Part shown: one piece after another, positions 1 through 9,592 of the stretch
Position numbering within the stretch: position 1 is the first letter of the stretch
Layout: each line of letters starts with the position of its first letter
Assembly: GCF_900316465.1 (NCBI RefSeq)
Contig: NZ_ONDD01000009.1
Span: 46,047 to 110,046, forward strand
Direction of reading: 5' to 3'
Length of the DNA: 64,000 nucleotides
From: an uncultured Fibrobacter sp.
GTDB lineage: Bacteria; Fibrobacterota; Fibrobacteria; Fibrobacterales; Fibrobacteraceae
Notes under the pieces: model-generated
Seen by the model: only the letters and a program-made list of their open reading frames with translations
Database searches by the model: none
Told to the model about the DNA's origin: nothing
Position numbers and translations under genes: made by a program

Positions 1-1
1 T

Positions 2-2536
2 TATGTTGTTGCTCCTTCTATCCAACAAGCTTTGACTACGGCGGTTTTAAGAAGTGCGTACTTAAAGTCCAAAGGGAGTGCTACAGATTCCCATATTTGT
101 GTGAATATGTCTTCTATGCGTGTTCGCCAAGCCTTGCGTCTTGTTGACGGAGTCAGGCGCGGCATGTCTACCAGCGTCGTGCTGGGGGTAGATCTTGAAC
201 GTTATTTGCACGATGCTAAAGGCTTGTTTGATGTGGAACTCGACGAATTTATTTACCCGTTGCGAAAGATGTTCAGACAGGTCGTCGATTTAAAGGCACA
301 AACCGCAGAAGCCGATGATTATACCATGCAGGTAATTAATGGCGAGGCTCTTCTTAATACATTTATTGGAGAGTGGAACTGGTCTAAATCGGTCTCTAGT
401 TGGTTAGAGGAAAATTGTCAAGGGGCCGCCTGCCTAGAATGGCTTCACCGGCTTAATGAAGAATCTAATTGTAACTTATTTGGTGAAGACGATGATGCAA
501 CAAAAAAAAGACATGTATTCTTCAAGCAAATTGAACGCTTGATGGATTCTTACGATGCTCTGAACGATTTGTTGCTTTCAGAAGGTGTTCATCGCCTTGT
601 TATGGGCGATAAAAGTTCTTTCTACGCAATCAGCAATTTCCTTAGCACAGGTGAAGGCAGCATTCCAGAACCGGAAATTCTAAAGATTCCTTCAGAACAT
701 GTCGTAGTAGCACACAAGGCTGGTCTAATGTTGCCTATAGTTGAGGAATGTCCGCAAAAAGCTTTTGCTATCGCGGATCCTTCCGTAAACGCATGGATAG
801 AAAGTGTAATTGGAGACATGGATAAGCTTAGGTTCTTTGTCAGAACGAAAAATTCTAAAGGGGATGTTGCGACTTATCCGTGCTCTTTGAAGGACATAAA
901 TATAAGCGGTTCTGAATACCTGTATTTGTCATCTTATGAAGGAACTTTCAAGAACTATTTGGAAGTTAAATGGCGTTTGTCTAGCTCAAATTTCTCTGAT
1001 GAAATTGAAATTCTTGAAAGATCTGACGATGACAAATTGATTCCCGAAGATGATGAATTGAGCCTCGAGGAAGATAAAGTTCGCTTGAAGGCGTTAAGAT
1101 CTATTGTATTGCATAGTCGTGAAATGCGGGCTTCGGATTTGCAAAGTGCCCTATGGGAAGGAGCCGGAGAAGAGGAATATACTGATATTGAAGAATTATA
1201 CAAACAGCGATATGAACTCTTGATTTCACGCACAAACAGGCTGCTTTTAGATGTCGACGATTGGATTAGGAATGCTAGCAATAAGGGAAATGACATATAT
1301 GACAACTCCCTTTTACTGGATGCCTATAAGTACCTTTGCGAATGTGTAGAGACCGGCGTTATTGACTGCTTAGACAAATTTAACACGGATATATTTACAT
1401 CAGATATTGATCTGATTATGTGGCCGGAAAGAATCGAGAAGGCGCAAACGTTGCAACAAGAACTTTTGAACGCAATGGAGGACGTAAAACAAAAACTCTC
1501 TGCAAAGTTGGAAAATGCAAAGTCTATAGTAGAATCAAAGACCGTTAATAATCTTGTTTCCGCAATACAGACTCTTACGCTGGAAAAAATTAAGGTCATT
1601 CCTCATTTTTATGTGTTGAAAAACGAACTTGCAAATATTACAGATATTAATTTGCTTGAACGGGCGTTAAAAGTTGATAACGCTATCAAGAGCGGCCCCA
1701 ATTTCTATAAGAATTTAGATTATGACGCCTTTGACCAATGGGAAGATGAAGTTTCTGAAGTAAGAGATGGCATGAAGAATATCCATCAACTGTCCATGTT
1801 CCAGACGGCAATCGATAGGGACTTGGGCCGTGTAGCAGTTCTTCAAACAGAATCTACGAAATCGGATGTTGTTGCCGGTAATTGGCTTGGCCTAGCCGTT
1901 AATGAAGAATCTGAATTGCAAGATGTGGACTCTATGGTGCTTTACAATACAGAAGTCTACAATACTCAATCTTCAAGAAATGTGCTGTCTTTGGCCGCCA
2001 ACGCAGGCTTTGTTGTTGATTCATGGCTTGAATACATTCCCTACAAAAAGCACAACGCGGGTTTAGTGTTCCACGCTGACAGGCCCGACAACGAAGCTCC
2101 GCAAGCAATTCTTGTAGCGGTAAACCACCAAATCAATAGTTCGCAGAAAAATAAATCGAATCAGGTTCCCGAAAAAGGAACAAATTCATCAGTAGATTCA
2201 AAGAGGATGAATTCTGCGTCAAGGAAACTGTGCTGGTGCCCTGCTTGCAGAAAGGAAAATTTGTTTAGCCGGAATCATTTGCAGCAAGATGAAAAATGGG
2301 ATATCGATTCCTTGCTCGGTATTTTGGATGAGACCCGTTTTATGATGATGAACAGGGCTGTGGATCCGGATGCGGTTTATGCTAATGTGGAAATAAATAC
2401 AATTTTCCCGTTGCTTAGCAATATTGAATTTACGGATTTAAAACAGTTAAGTGCGTCAGCAGGAATAACATCAGGCACCTATAGTACGTCTGATATCTTT
2501 AGTTCAATTAGTGGAAATAAAAACATTAAGGAGTAG
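2..2536 (+). CDS. Large protein of unknown function (5' end outside window)
   Basis: The reading frame is open from the left edge, so this is the C-terminal part (about 845 residues) of a longer protein; the TTG at 32 is only the first possible start inside the window and I do not believe it. Near the visible start it has the motif GVRRG...LGVDLERYLHD followed by LDEFIYPLRKMF. From memory this resembles a motif in very large, uncharacterised bacterial proteins, but I cannot name a family with certainty. The middle is rich in charged, probably helical and coiled-coil stretches (about residues 450-640); near the end is a Cys cluster, CWCPACRKEN, that could bind metal. No signal peptide can be judged. 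The stop is 3 bases before the next gene, with the next gene's ribosome site AAGGAG inside its last codons, so the genes are co-transcribed. The DNA is visibly AT-richer than the later genes. Confidence 0.7.
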   Translation, partial: YVVAPSIQQALTTAVLRSAYLKSKGSATDSHICVNMSSMRVRQALRLVDGVRRGMSTSVVLGVDLERYLHDAKGLFDVELDEFIYPLRKMFRQVVDLKAQTAEADDYTMQVINGEALLNTFIGEWNWSKSVSSWLEENCQGAACLEWLHRLNEESNCNLFGEDDDATKKRHVFFKQIERLMDSYDALNDLLLSEGVHRLVMGDKSSFYAISNFLSTGEGSIPEPEILKIPSEHVVVAHKAGLMLPIVEECPQKAFAIADPSVNAWIESVIGDMDKLRFFVRTKNSKGDVATYPCSLKDINISGSEYLYLSSYEGTFKNYLEVKWRLSSSNFSDEIEILERSDDDKLIPEDDELSLEEDKVRLKALRSIVLHSREMRASDLQSALWEGAGEEEYTDIEELYKQRYELLISRTNRLLLDVDDWIRNASNKGNDIYDNSLLLDAYKYLCECVETGVIDCLDKFNTDIFTSDIDLIMWPERIEKAQTLQQELLNAMEDVKQKLSAKLENAKSIVESKTVNNLVSAIQTLTLEKIKVIPHFYVLKNELANITDINLLERALKVDNAIKSGPNFYKNLDYDAFDQWEDEVSEVRDGMKNIHQLSMFQTAIDRDLGRVAVLQTESTKSDVVAGNWLGLAVNEESELQDVDSMVLYNTEVYNTQSSRNVLSLAANAGFVVDSWLEYIPYKKHNAGLVFHADRPDNEAPQAILVAVNHQINSSQKNKSNQVPEKGTNSSVDSKRMNSASRKLCWCPACRKENLFSRNHLQQDEKWDIDSLLGILDETRFMMMNRAVDPDAVYANVEINTIFPLLSNIEFTDLKQLSASAGITSGTYSTSDIFSSISGNKNIKE

Positions 2537-2539
2537 GCC

Positions 2540-4648
2540 GTGCCGTCAGTAAAAAAATTATATACGGACTTTTTTTCTTATTCCAAAAGCCATCCAAATT
2601 ATTTTAATGATTTGGATTACTCTCGAAAAACGGCTGTTTTTAGCAGGCTTGAGCCTAAGACTCATACAAAAGATTACCAGAAAGCACTTTCTTTTGAGAC
2701 GTTTGATCCTTATTGGTCTTTAGCGCGTCAATGGCAGTTTGGACGTTTTGAAGGAAATGATTGCGGAACTCCCGTATCCGTGAAGGTTAAGACGGTAAGA
2801 AAAAAATTTGATCAAGTTTGCCTAAAAAACGAAAATGATCAACTCGAAAAGATCAAATATTCCACAGAGACTCCTTTGGAGTACGAAGTGGAAAAAATGA
2901 ATGCTGAGATAACGCCTTACATTCGTATACAATCTGCGATGCAGTTCAAGAAGAAGCTTCGTCGCAAATTTGATTCGGTAGATTATCTTAAAATTCATGA
3001 ATGGCTATTGAGCAAATTCTGTAGTGAAAAGTTCAGCAAACATTCCGATGCCAATAATCCCATAGAGGATTTGAAAGTTAAGAATATCTCTGCGCTGAAG
3101 GATTTTTCTGCGGCATACTATAAACGTACGTTTGATGGGTATGAACTTTATAAAAGAGCCGATTCACAAAAATTTGAATTGGAACGAGAACTCAAGGAAT
3201 CGTTGCCTTCGTCAGCCTCAAAGTTGATGAAATTGCTAGAGGAATATGTAGCTTGGTTTGATTCAAAGTATTTTCCCACTAAATATACAGATGGCGCTTG
3301 GAGTAACAAAAAGTTAGGATACCAGGTAGAAATTCATCAAGGTACGACAAAGTACGAAGCTGAAGATTATGATAACGGACGTCTTTCTTGGTATTCCTTT
3401 GATAACAAGAATCTTAATTATGTCAAAAGAAATGATGGCGCAGATGTAGTACAGAGGAATTCTTCTCAATTTGGTGCGAATTTTCCAACGCAGGGCAATA
3501 TTTTAAACTATGTCAGTGGTGGCTCAAATATCAGCTCGGAATCAATCATTGAAAAAAATTCCCCAGAGAATGAAATCGACAAATTGCTTACGTACATTCC
3601 TGTTCCTGCCAACTTTGCTGGAGCTCCGTCACAAAAGCTATGGGAATTTGAGAACACTAAAGTTAATATGGTAGCTGACAACGAACAGGACTTTAGCATG
3701 TTGGCAACAGCTGCCATTATGCAATACATTAGCATGTACAGTAATGATTGGATGATAATCCCTTTGGAAACAGAAACAGGTGTGGTTCTTGATGTAAAGG
3801 GAGTTGTCATAAAGGATTCCTTTGGCGAACGTCTTTACATGGAAGAAGATGCAGAGGATGTGGACGGCAATAAGGACTCCGATGAATTTACCGATCGTTG
3901 GAACCTATTTGGTACCGCTAGTACACAGGCGTTTGCCAAAGATAACTTTACTACAGCTAGGGGGCTATTGTTCCCTCCTGTGGTAAAGAAGACGGAGGAA
4001 GGGGCGCCCATTGAGGAAGTGCAGTTCTTAAGAGACGAAATGGCCAATATGGTGTGGGGTGTTGAAACAAAGATTAATGACGGCTGTGGAGGAACGGTAG
4101 ATGGCAAGACATTGTCTGACGCCGTGTTTAGAGATGTTGATGAGCAGAATGCTCTGAATGCAAATACAAGTGCGTCTGCAGAAGAATCGGATACAACGAA
4201 GGAGCCGGAATATTCTTTGCTTATCCAAAATCGTGTTCCTTTGAACTGGATTCCCTTCCTTCCGCAACAGCTACAAGACGGTCGTAATATTTGCTTCCGT
4301 CGAGGGAAAATGCCTCTATTCTACAATAGGGAATTCCTCCCTGTCAGACCATCAACACAGCTGTTATCTGTAAAACGAAACAATCGAACTGGGGCTGTGA
4401 ACCCGTTCTATATTGATGAAAATCAGATTTCGGGTTATGGAACCAAGCTTGTTAAAACAGCTCAGAGAACTAGATGGTTCCTTGGAAAAACTTTTAACTG
4501 GATTGGAAACCGTACCATCATTAGCGAGTATCAGGCCAATAGTGGCTTGTTGTTTGATGAGTTGATTCCTACGGCGAAGAAGCGTAAAACAATAGAATTG
4601 GAAGAAGAACACCAGGAACCAGAAAACTTGGAAAATACAAATGATTAA
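2540..4648 (+). CDS. Unknown protein with DPYWSLARQWQFGRFEGND motif
   Basis: A 702-residue protein of unknown function. GTG start chosen because AAGGAG lies 6 bases upstream (2528-2533). Around residues 40-75 it has an RLEPKTHT segment followed by DPYWSLARQWQFGRFEGND and G(T/S)PV. I recall this arrangement (RLEP...DPLWLLARQWQFGEFQGEDAGSP) from uncharacterised bacterial proteins whose genes sit next to large proteins like the one upstream; the pairing here supports that, but the role is not known to me. The rest is hydrophilic and has no signal peptide or clear membrane segment, so a cytoplasmic or particle-associated protein is likely. The tail is acidic (EEEHQEPENLENTND). It overlaps the next gene by 8 bases, suggesting translational coupling. 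Confidence 0.75.
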   Translation: MPSVKKLYTDFFSYSKSHPNYFNDLDYSRKTAVFSRLEPKTHTKDYQKALSFETFDPYWSLARQWQFGRFEGNDCGTPVSVKVKTVRKKFDQVCLKNENDQLEKIKYSTETPLEYEVEKMNAEITPYIRIQSAMQFKKKLRRKFDSVDYLKIHEWLLSKFCSEKFSKHSDANNPIEDLKVKNISALKDFSAAYYKRTFDGYELYKRADSQKFELERELKESLPSSASKLMKLLEEYVAWFDSKYFPTKYTDGAWSNKKLGYQVEIHQGTTKYEAEDYDNGRLSWYSFDNKNLNYVKRNDGADVVQRNSSQFGANFPTQGNILNYVSGGSNISSESIIEKNSPENEIDKLLTYIPVPANFAGAPSQKLWEFENTKVNMVADNEQDFSMLATAAIMQYISMYSNDWMIIPLETETGVVLDVKGVVIKDSFGERLYMEEDAEDVDGNKDSDEFTDRWNLFGTASTQAFAKDNFTTARGLLFPPVVKKTEEGAPIEEVQFLRDEMANMVWGVETKINDGCGGTVDGKTLSDAVFRDVDEQNALNANTSASAEESDTTKEPEYSLLIQNRVPLNWIPFLPQQLQDGRNICFRRGKMPLFYNREFLPVRPSTQLLSVKRNNRTGAVNPFYIDENQISGYGTKLVKTAQRTRWFLGKTFNWIGNRTIISEYQANSGLLFDELIPTAKKRKTIELEEEHQEPENLENTND

Positions 4649-5498
4649 AGGACTTCATGTCAATAGTACGGCACCTTTTTTTGCAAAAAACAAAGGGAAA
4701 GAATATTTTATAGAAGATTTTGAAATTCTTACTACGATTTTGTCCGCATTGATGTGGAGAAAGTGTAATGGGTCCATAAAGCTTTACACAGATGACGTGG
4801 GTTTGGAATATTACAAATCTCTAGGCCTTATGGACCTGTGGAATGGGGGTGTTGACACCGAAACTATATCGAATATTCCCGATTCTATAGATCAGAATAT
4901 ATTTTGGGCTGGAGCCAAATTGTTTGCTCTTAAAAATGAAGGCTCTCCCGTTGCATTGATTGATACGGATTTGATTGTTTGGAAGGATCTTAATGAAGTC
5001 CTTTCCAAGGAAAAATTTGCATGTTTACACCGAGAAGACTTTGTAGATTGCTATTTGCCTTTGGAACTGCTTAAGAAACGTAAGGGATATGCTCCAGACC
5101 CTAAGTGGGATTGGTCTGTGCGTCCATGCAATACTGCTTTTGCCTATTTTGGTGACAAAGATTTGCTGGAGTACTACACAAAGTGTTCCATTGATTTTAT
5201 GATGGACAATAAGGAAATGCCCTGCGAATTTATAACTCAAATGGTGTTTGCGGAGCAGCGTGTTGTGGCTATGTGCGCAAATGCTTTGAATGTTCCCATA
5301 TATGCGTTTTTGAACGATCCATATCAAGAGAACAACGACAGTTTCTCCCATTTGTGGGGGGCAAAAAGCGTAGCTCGTGATCGTAGAAGTCAGCGGGTTG
5401 CTCTTTGTTGTGCCCTGATGAAAAAGATCAACAAACTTTTCCCGGATTACAAAAACGACTCGGAAACGTTTAATGCGATTATGGAAAATTACTTTTAA
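4641..5498 (+). CDS. Glycosyltransferase-like protein (DUF6734-like)
   Basis: A 285-residue soluble protein. The N-terminal half has the look of a GT-A type glycosyltransferase: a segment in which strands and helices alternate, then PVALIDTDLIVWKDL around residues 95-110, a DxD-type motif as used to bind a nucleotide-sugar metal, then FACLHRED. It resembles proteins annotated as DUF6734, recalled from memory; the donor and acceptor cannot be inferred. The ATG overlaps the stop of the gene before (ATGATTAA), so translation is probably coupled. Last gene of the three-gene unit; a strong hairpin covers its stop codon. A transferase that modifies one of its two partner proteins is possible but unproven. 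Confidence 0.6.
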   Translation: MIKGLHVNSTAPFFAKNKGKEYFIEDFEILTTILSALMWRKCNGSIKLYTDDVGLEYYKSLGLMDLWNGGVDTETISNIPDSIDQNIFWAGAKLFALKNEGSPVALIDTDLIVWKDLNEVLSKEKFACLHREDFVDCYLPLELLKKRKGYAPDPKWDWSVRPCNTAFAYFGDKDLLEYYTKCSIDFMMDNKEMPCEFITQMVFAEQRVVAMCANALNVPIYAFLNDPYQENNDSFSHLWGAKSVARDRRSQRVALCCALMKKINKLFPDYKNDSETFNAIMENYF

Positions 5499-5524
5499 AA
5501 AGGGTTTCCTTTTTTAAAAGTAAT
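5488..5524 (+). terminator. Terminator of the first operon
   Basis: Long hairpin: ATTACTTTTAAAAAGG pairs with CCTTTTTTAAAAGTAAT around a GTTT loop, one T bulged. The stop codon of the preceding gene lies within the left arm. Confidence 0.65.
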
Positions 5525-5527
5525 TAT

Positions 5528-5555
5528 GGTGCAAAGAAGGTTTCTTCTTTGCACC
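5528..5555 (-). terminator. Perfect 11-bp hairpin downstream of eda
   Basis: GGTGCAAAGAA and TTCTTTGCACC flank a 6-base loop. It lies just after the eda stop on the minus strand and before the T/A-rich arm of the opposing terminator, so it probably ends eda transcription. Only a weak T tract follows. Confidence 0.5.
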
Positions 5556-5565
5556 GCATTGCAGA

Positions 5566-6195
5566 CTACTTAATCGAAGCGAGGAGTTTCTTCAGGCGCT
5601 CGGCAATGGTTGCCCAGTCGCCTGCGGCCATCAGCTTCGGGTCGTAAATACTTGCGCCGAACGAAAGCAGGTTTGCGCCGGCCTTCAAGTAGCTTGCGGC
5701 GTTCTCCGGGTTCACGCCGCCGCAGGCCATCAAGGGAATGTCGCGGAACGGCCCGCGCAACGCCTTAATGTATTCGGGGCCGCCCACGCAGTTCACCGGG
5801 AAAATTTTGACGGCGGTAGCGCCCAAGTCAAAAGCCTTCTGCACTTCGGTCGGGGTTAAGGCACCCGGAATAATCGGAATGCGTGCCGTGGCCGAAAGGC
5901 GGATGATTTCATTGCGCGTATTGGGCGTTACAATGAATTCGGCGCCGGCGGCAATGGCCTTGTCCAAGTCACTCCCGTGACGGACGGTCCCTGCGCCTAC
6001 GGAAATCCCGTGAGGCTTGGCGGCGGTCTTGAGGGCACTAATAATCGATTCGGCGTTAGCGGTGTTCATGGTGACTTCGATCGCCTTGAGCCCGCATTCA
6101 ACAGCGGTCTTGACGCATGCTTCTTCTGCGCCTTGGGGAATGTCGCGGAGAATGCCCACGACCGGCATCGGTTGTAAAAATTCAAGCAGATTCAT
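5566..6195 (-). CDS. eda: 2-dehydro-3-deoxy-phosphogluconate / 4-hydroxy-2-oxoglutarate aldolase
   Basis: A 209-residue class I aldolase that splits KDPG into pyruvate and glyceraldehyde 3-phosphate in the cytoplasm, the last step of the Entner-Doudoroff route and of uronate breakdown. The TIM-barrel motifs are all present: VVGILRD at the start, IEVTMNT with the catalytic Glu at residue 40, GAGTV, TPNT, and AVKIFPV with the Schiff-base Lys at residue 130, then ACGGV near the end. Length is normal for the family. In a plant-cell-wall degrader it would serve uronic acids such as pectin-derived galacturonate. No ribosome site precedes the ATG; a TATATTTA box ends 4 bases upstream, suggesting a leaderless message. 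It stands alone; the cellulase gene upstream has its own terminator. Confidence 0.95.
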   Translation of the reverse strand: MNLLEFLQPMPVVGILRDIPQGAEEACVKTAVECGLKAIEVTMNTANAESIISALKTAAKPHGISVGAGTVRHGSDLDKAIAAGAEFIVTPNTRNEIIRLSATARIPIIPGALTPTEVQKAFDLGATAVKIFPVNCVGGPEYIKALRGPFRDIPLMACGGVNPENAASYLKAGANLLSFGASIYDPKLMAAGDWATIAERLKKLLASIK

Positions 6196-6207
6196 GCCCT
6201 AAATATA
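6196..6207 (-). promoter_or_regulatory. -10 element next to the eda start
   Basis: On the minus strand TATATTTA (6200-6207) is followed by GGGC and then the ATG. A start 4 bases after the -10 box leaves no room for a ribosome site. Confidence 0.4.
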
Positions 6208-6242
6208 TATGAAAAATTCCCGAAAGAGTACCACGAAAAAAC

Positions 6243-6274
6243 AAAAAAAGTCGGCTTTGTGGGCCGACTTTTTT
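6243..6274 (-). terminator. Terminator of the 1033-residue cellulase gene
   Basis: GTCGGC pairs with GCCGAC, extended by A and T runs on both sides (arms 6243-6255 and 6263-6274). Works in either direction; here it follows the minus-strand cellulase gene by 17 bases. Confidence 0.75.
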
Positions 6275-6291
6275 CATGATATGTAATGAAC

Positions 6292-9200
6292 TTACTTGAT
6301 TCTGATGCTCTGGGTTGCAAGGACCTTGCCGTTTTGCACGACTCTTGCAATCAGGGCGCCGCGGTGCGGGAGCTTTGCGAGGTTCACTTCGGCACGGGTG
6401 CCGTCGAAGGTCTTGACCGTCAGCTGGTTGCCGAGCAGGTCAAAGATTTTCACGGTCTTGGTGCCTTGTGCATTGGCAAGCACGTAGAGCTTGTTCTTGG
6501 CGACCTGCATGCGGGCCCTGGCGATGACGGTGGGCTTGACAAAGCCTACGCGGTCGCTGGTGGTTTCGCCTGGGCCGTAACCCCACAAGAGCTTGCCCTT
6601 GCTGCGGAGAACGATGTAGGGGTCTTGGGGTGGATCTTGGTACCTGTCTTGATTCATAGGCCAGCTGGGGGCGCCTGCGTAAACGGGTGCATCCTTGGTC
6701 GTGGAGTGTGCGGTAAAGCTCCATGCGTCGGCAAGTTTGATTTCGCTGGTAGAACCGCTGTCAGCGGTAAAGTACAAAATAAGTTTCTTTAATGTTCCGA
6801 GACCAAGTGATCCGATGTCAATCTGTTGCTCCCAGGTATTGAAAGTGCCTTCGACCTTTTTCGGTTCACTTTTTATCATATCCTTTTTATCTTCAGGACA
6901 GAGCTGCATTAAACCGTCCAAACCGTATAGCTCACAGTTTAAAATGAAGGGTTTTGCTCCGCTAGAAATGTCCTCTTCGGTTGCTTCAAAGTAAACGTAG
7001 GCTACAACGCTGTCAATATCTTCTAGGCTTTCGTTATGGAAATTGATGTTGAACATGCCTAAGGTGTTTTCAGAGTAAGTACATGCCGTTGCATAGGTTT
7101 CTCCGGAGAAGGGTGATGTTTCTCCGCTTTTGCAGTTGTCGCACTTCTTTTCGTAGTAGTCGCTGCCGCCGTTACTTACAAGGGTCAGGGCAGACAAGAG
7201 AAGTGTTGAGCCCTCAAGACAGGTTTCCTCGATGATGAAGTTAGACCAACTATTATTCCAAGAGTTTTGTTCAGAGGGGGTGGGGCCGCCCAAAAGACCA
7301 CCGACGGGGCAGACGTATTTGTAGTTAAGTCCAGGCATGCTTTTGCCTTCGGGGTTTGCTGCTCTGTGGTGCGGGTGGGCGTCGTTCTTGTCGCCAACGC
7401 CGAATACAAAGGAAACATCCCAGGGGTTCACGCCGAACAAGTAGTTCAGCTGGTTAATGCCGAGTTGGCGCATTTCGCTAGCCTTGAATTCGGAACCCTC
7501 AATGTTCGGGAGGGTGATTCCCTGTTTTTCAATGTCGGCAGCCACTTCGGCGTAGGCAAGAACATCGAAGATATTTCCGGCTTGATCGAAGTTATAAAGC
7601 GATCCAATGGAATATAAGGAATACCATGTGGAATCGTAGTGAAGCGGGTATGTGTTTCGAGCAGTGGTAGGAAGGGTGATCAATCCGTTTCCTGATGTGG
7701 CCTCGTCGGCTAAATTTTCAATCATGCTGGCAAGGCAGTCTTCGATAGCGGCTAGGTGTTCTTCTTCGGTAAGGCCGTATTCCGTTGTGGCCTTGGTCTT
7801 GTCGGCAAGAATCAGCTTGTACAAGGCATACAGGGCGTAGGTGTGCATGTCTGCAAAGTTGGTGCTTGTTCCCCCCTTAAGCATTGATCCGCTGAAGCCT
7901 GTAAACCATCCTCCCGCAAAGTAACCTGCGCCTCCGATGTCGTTAACTTGTTGCAATTTAAAAAGATCTTTGGCGCGAATCATATCGTCGGCATAGTCCT
8001 TCTTGCTTGTGGCATAAAGGAGTGCAACCGAGGCGAGAGCAAGCTTGTCGTAGACGCGATTGTTGTTGATGTAGGTGGAAGATGTAAAAGTGGCTTTGTT
8101 GTTCTTGTATGTTTCGCCTTGAGCCAAGGACTTGGCAAAGTCGTACAATTTTTCAGCGACCGTCAAGCAACTGTCTGCAAAGGCCTTGTCGTAAGTCTTG
8201 TAATTCTTGGCCAAAATGGCGAGGCCAGCTGCAATTTCAGCGGAAACGTTGGCGCCGAGTTCGCCGAGTCGCACATCGCGGCCCGCAGAACCTCCGCGTG
8301 CTGCGGGCATATAATCTTGGGCTTCCGGGCGGTTCCACGACATATGATCGTTGCTAGTATTGCCCACGGACACGGGCATGTCGTCAATAACGCCCTTGGC
8401 AAATTCGTAAGCCCTCAGGAAAAAGTCTGCGCCATGTTTCGCTTCGCGCAAAACGTCGGGAATACCGTCGGTCGTTACAAATTCACCTTGATTGTAGGCG
8501 TAGTGGTCCACGTCCTTGGTCGGGTTCGTGGCAGACATCAAGGCGAGTGCTGCAAAGGCAAATGCTTGCGTCTGCGATTCCTTCAGGTGGTCGCCACAGT
8601 CGTACCAACCGCCCTGCAAGGCTCCTTCTTTTGACGTATAGCCTTCAGCGGCATCTTTTCCGAGTACTACCTTGCCTGCGCCGTCTTTTAGATGACTTGG
8701 GCCGTGGAACCAAGATTCGGAGTTGCCGCTGCGTTGGATACCGAAGAACTTGAGTGCAGCATCCTTTGTCATGGTGTAAACGTCGTCGCTTACAATAAAG
8801 GTGCTAGAGACTTCGTCACCCACTTTAATGCGCAGGCGTGTGTTGGTGGGTACGTTTTGCGGAATCTTGCCGACAAAGATATAACCGGAAGGGCCGGTAA
8901 ATGCCACCTTGTAACGATAGGATACAGCATCTCTGCTTCCGACAATTGTCCAGTCGCTCTGGGTTGTAACTAGGGTGTTGGATAATAATCCGGTTACCTT
9001 GGTCTTGAGCGATTTGCCGTCTGCATCCACAACTTCAAATTCTTTGGCAGAACCTATGTAGTAGAACAGACGTTCCTTGTCACTTTCCAAATAGCCCGCC
9101 TGGTTCACGCGAATCGGCGAAATCTTGGAGTTGATAGCATCAAAGTAGGCCTGGTCCAAGGTGTCGGGCATCAGGGCGCCCGCCTTAAAGCTTGCGGGAG

Positions 9201-9393
9201 TCTTATCGATGTTTAAAGCATCGATCATACCTGTTCCCGTAGTATCGAACTTGCTGAATGCTGTGGAGTCCCAGCTCAAAGGCCAGGTGGGGCGAATCAA
9301 ATCGTAGGGGGTGGTGGCGGCCATTGCAGCCGTAGCCGAAAATGCAAGAGACGCGGCAACTGCAATTGGCTTGATTTTCTTGAGCCTTCTCAT
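6292..9393 (-). CDS. GH9 cellulase with N-terminal Ig-like domain and C-terminal sorting-type tail
   Basis: A 1033-residue secreted endoglucanase of glycoside hydrolase family 9. A signal peptide (MRRLKKIK then a hydrophobic run ending AAMA) is followed by a region unique to this protein, then the cellulase Ig-like domain (starting RVNQAGYL, about residue 95). The catalytic domain shows GGWYDCGDH near residues 260-268 (the two Asp of the DAGDH motif; Cys replaces Ala), the His signature PHHR near 674 and the acid-Glu region NFIIEE near 720. A Cys-rich segment and a beta-sandwich-like region (about 755-930, possible carbohydrate-binding module) come next. The last ~80 residues (KLYVLAN...VKIFDLLGNQL...IRIK) look like a type IX secretion sorting domain. 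Start supported by GGAGG 5 bases upstream. Two shorter GH9 genes lie at 53.7 and 58.7 kb. Confidence 0.9.
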   Translation of the reverse strand: MRRLKKIKPIAVAASLAFSATAAMAATTPYDLIRPTWPLSWDSTAFSKFDTTGTGMIDALNIDKTPASFKAGALMPDTLDQAYFDAINSKISPIRVNQAGYLESDKERLFYYIGSAKEFEVVDADGKSLKTKVTGLLSNTLVTTQSDWTIVGSRDAVSYRYKVAFTGPSGYIFVGKIPQNVPTNTRLRIKVGDEVSSTFIVSDDVYTMTKDAALKFFGIQRSGNSESWFHGPSHLKDGAGKVVLGKDAAEGYTSKEGALQGGWYDCGDHLKESQTQAFAFAALALMSATNPTKDVDHYAYNQGEFVTTDGIPDVLREAKHGADFFLRAYEFAKGVIDDMPVSVGNTSNDHMSWNRPEAQDYMPAARGGSAGRDVRLGELGANVSAEIAAGLAILAKNYKTYDKAFADSCLTVAEKLYDFAKSLAQGETYKNNKATFTSSTYINNNRVYDKLALASVALLYATSKKDYADDMIRAKDLFKLQQVNDIGGAGYFAGGWFTGFSGSMLKGGTSTNFADMHTYALYALYKLILADKTKATTEYGLTEEEHLAAIEDCLASMIENLADEATSGNGLITLPTTARNTYPLHYDSTWYSLYSIGSLYNFDQAGNIFDVLAYAEVAADIEKQGITLPNIEGSEFKASEMRQLGINQLNYLFGVNPWDVSFVFGVGDKNDAHPHHRAANPEGKSMPGLNYKYVCPVGGLLGGPTPSEQNSWNNSWSNFIIEETCLEGSTLLLSALTLVSNGGSDYYEKKCDNCKSGETSPFSGETYATACTYSENTLGMFNINFHNESLEDIDSVVAYVYFEATEEDISSGAKPFILNCELYGLDGLMQLCPEDKKDMIKSEPKKVEGTFNTWEQQIDIGSLGLGTLKKLILYFTADSGSTSEIKLADAWSFTAHSTTKDAPVYAGAPSWPMNQDRYQDPPQDPYIVLRSKGKLLWGYGPGETTSDRVGFVKPTVIARARMQVAKNKLYVLANAQGTKTVKIFDLLGNQLTVKTFDGTRAEVNLAKLPHRGALIARVVQNGKVLATQSIRIK

Positions 9394-9503
9394 AAAAACC
9401 TCCGAGGGTGACGTAAGGTAATTATAAGAAATCTTCGGCTAAGTTTCAATCAGGTTTGCAAACAAATGTATTACATTGCATTTTCTTGTGACCGTGTTTA
9501 CCT

Positions 9504-9547
9504 TATTCGAACCTTAAGGCTTCAATCGGGTCCAAGCGGCTTGCCTT
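9504..9547. repeat. 44-bp direct repeat, left copy (permease 3'-end fragment)
   Basis: Matches 11013-11056 at 42 of 44 positions. Read on the minus strand it encodes KASRLDPIEALRFE and a stop, exactly the C-terminus of the MacB-like permease encoded at 11012-12220. It is a stray fragment here, just left of the FISUMP lipoprotein gene. Confidence 0.9.
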
Positions 9548-9592
9548 CAATAAAATTTTTATCTTTCCCTTGCATTTTTTTGGAGGTGCTAG

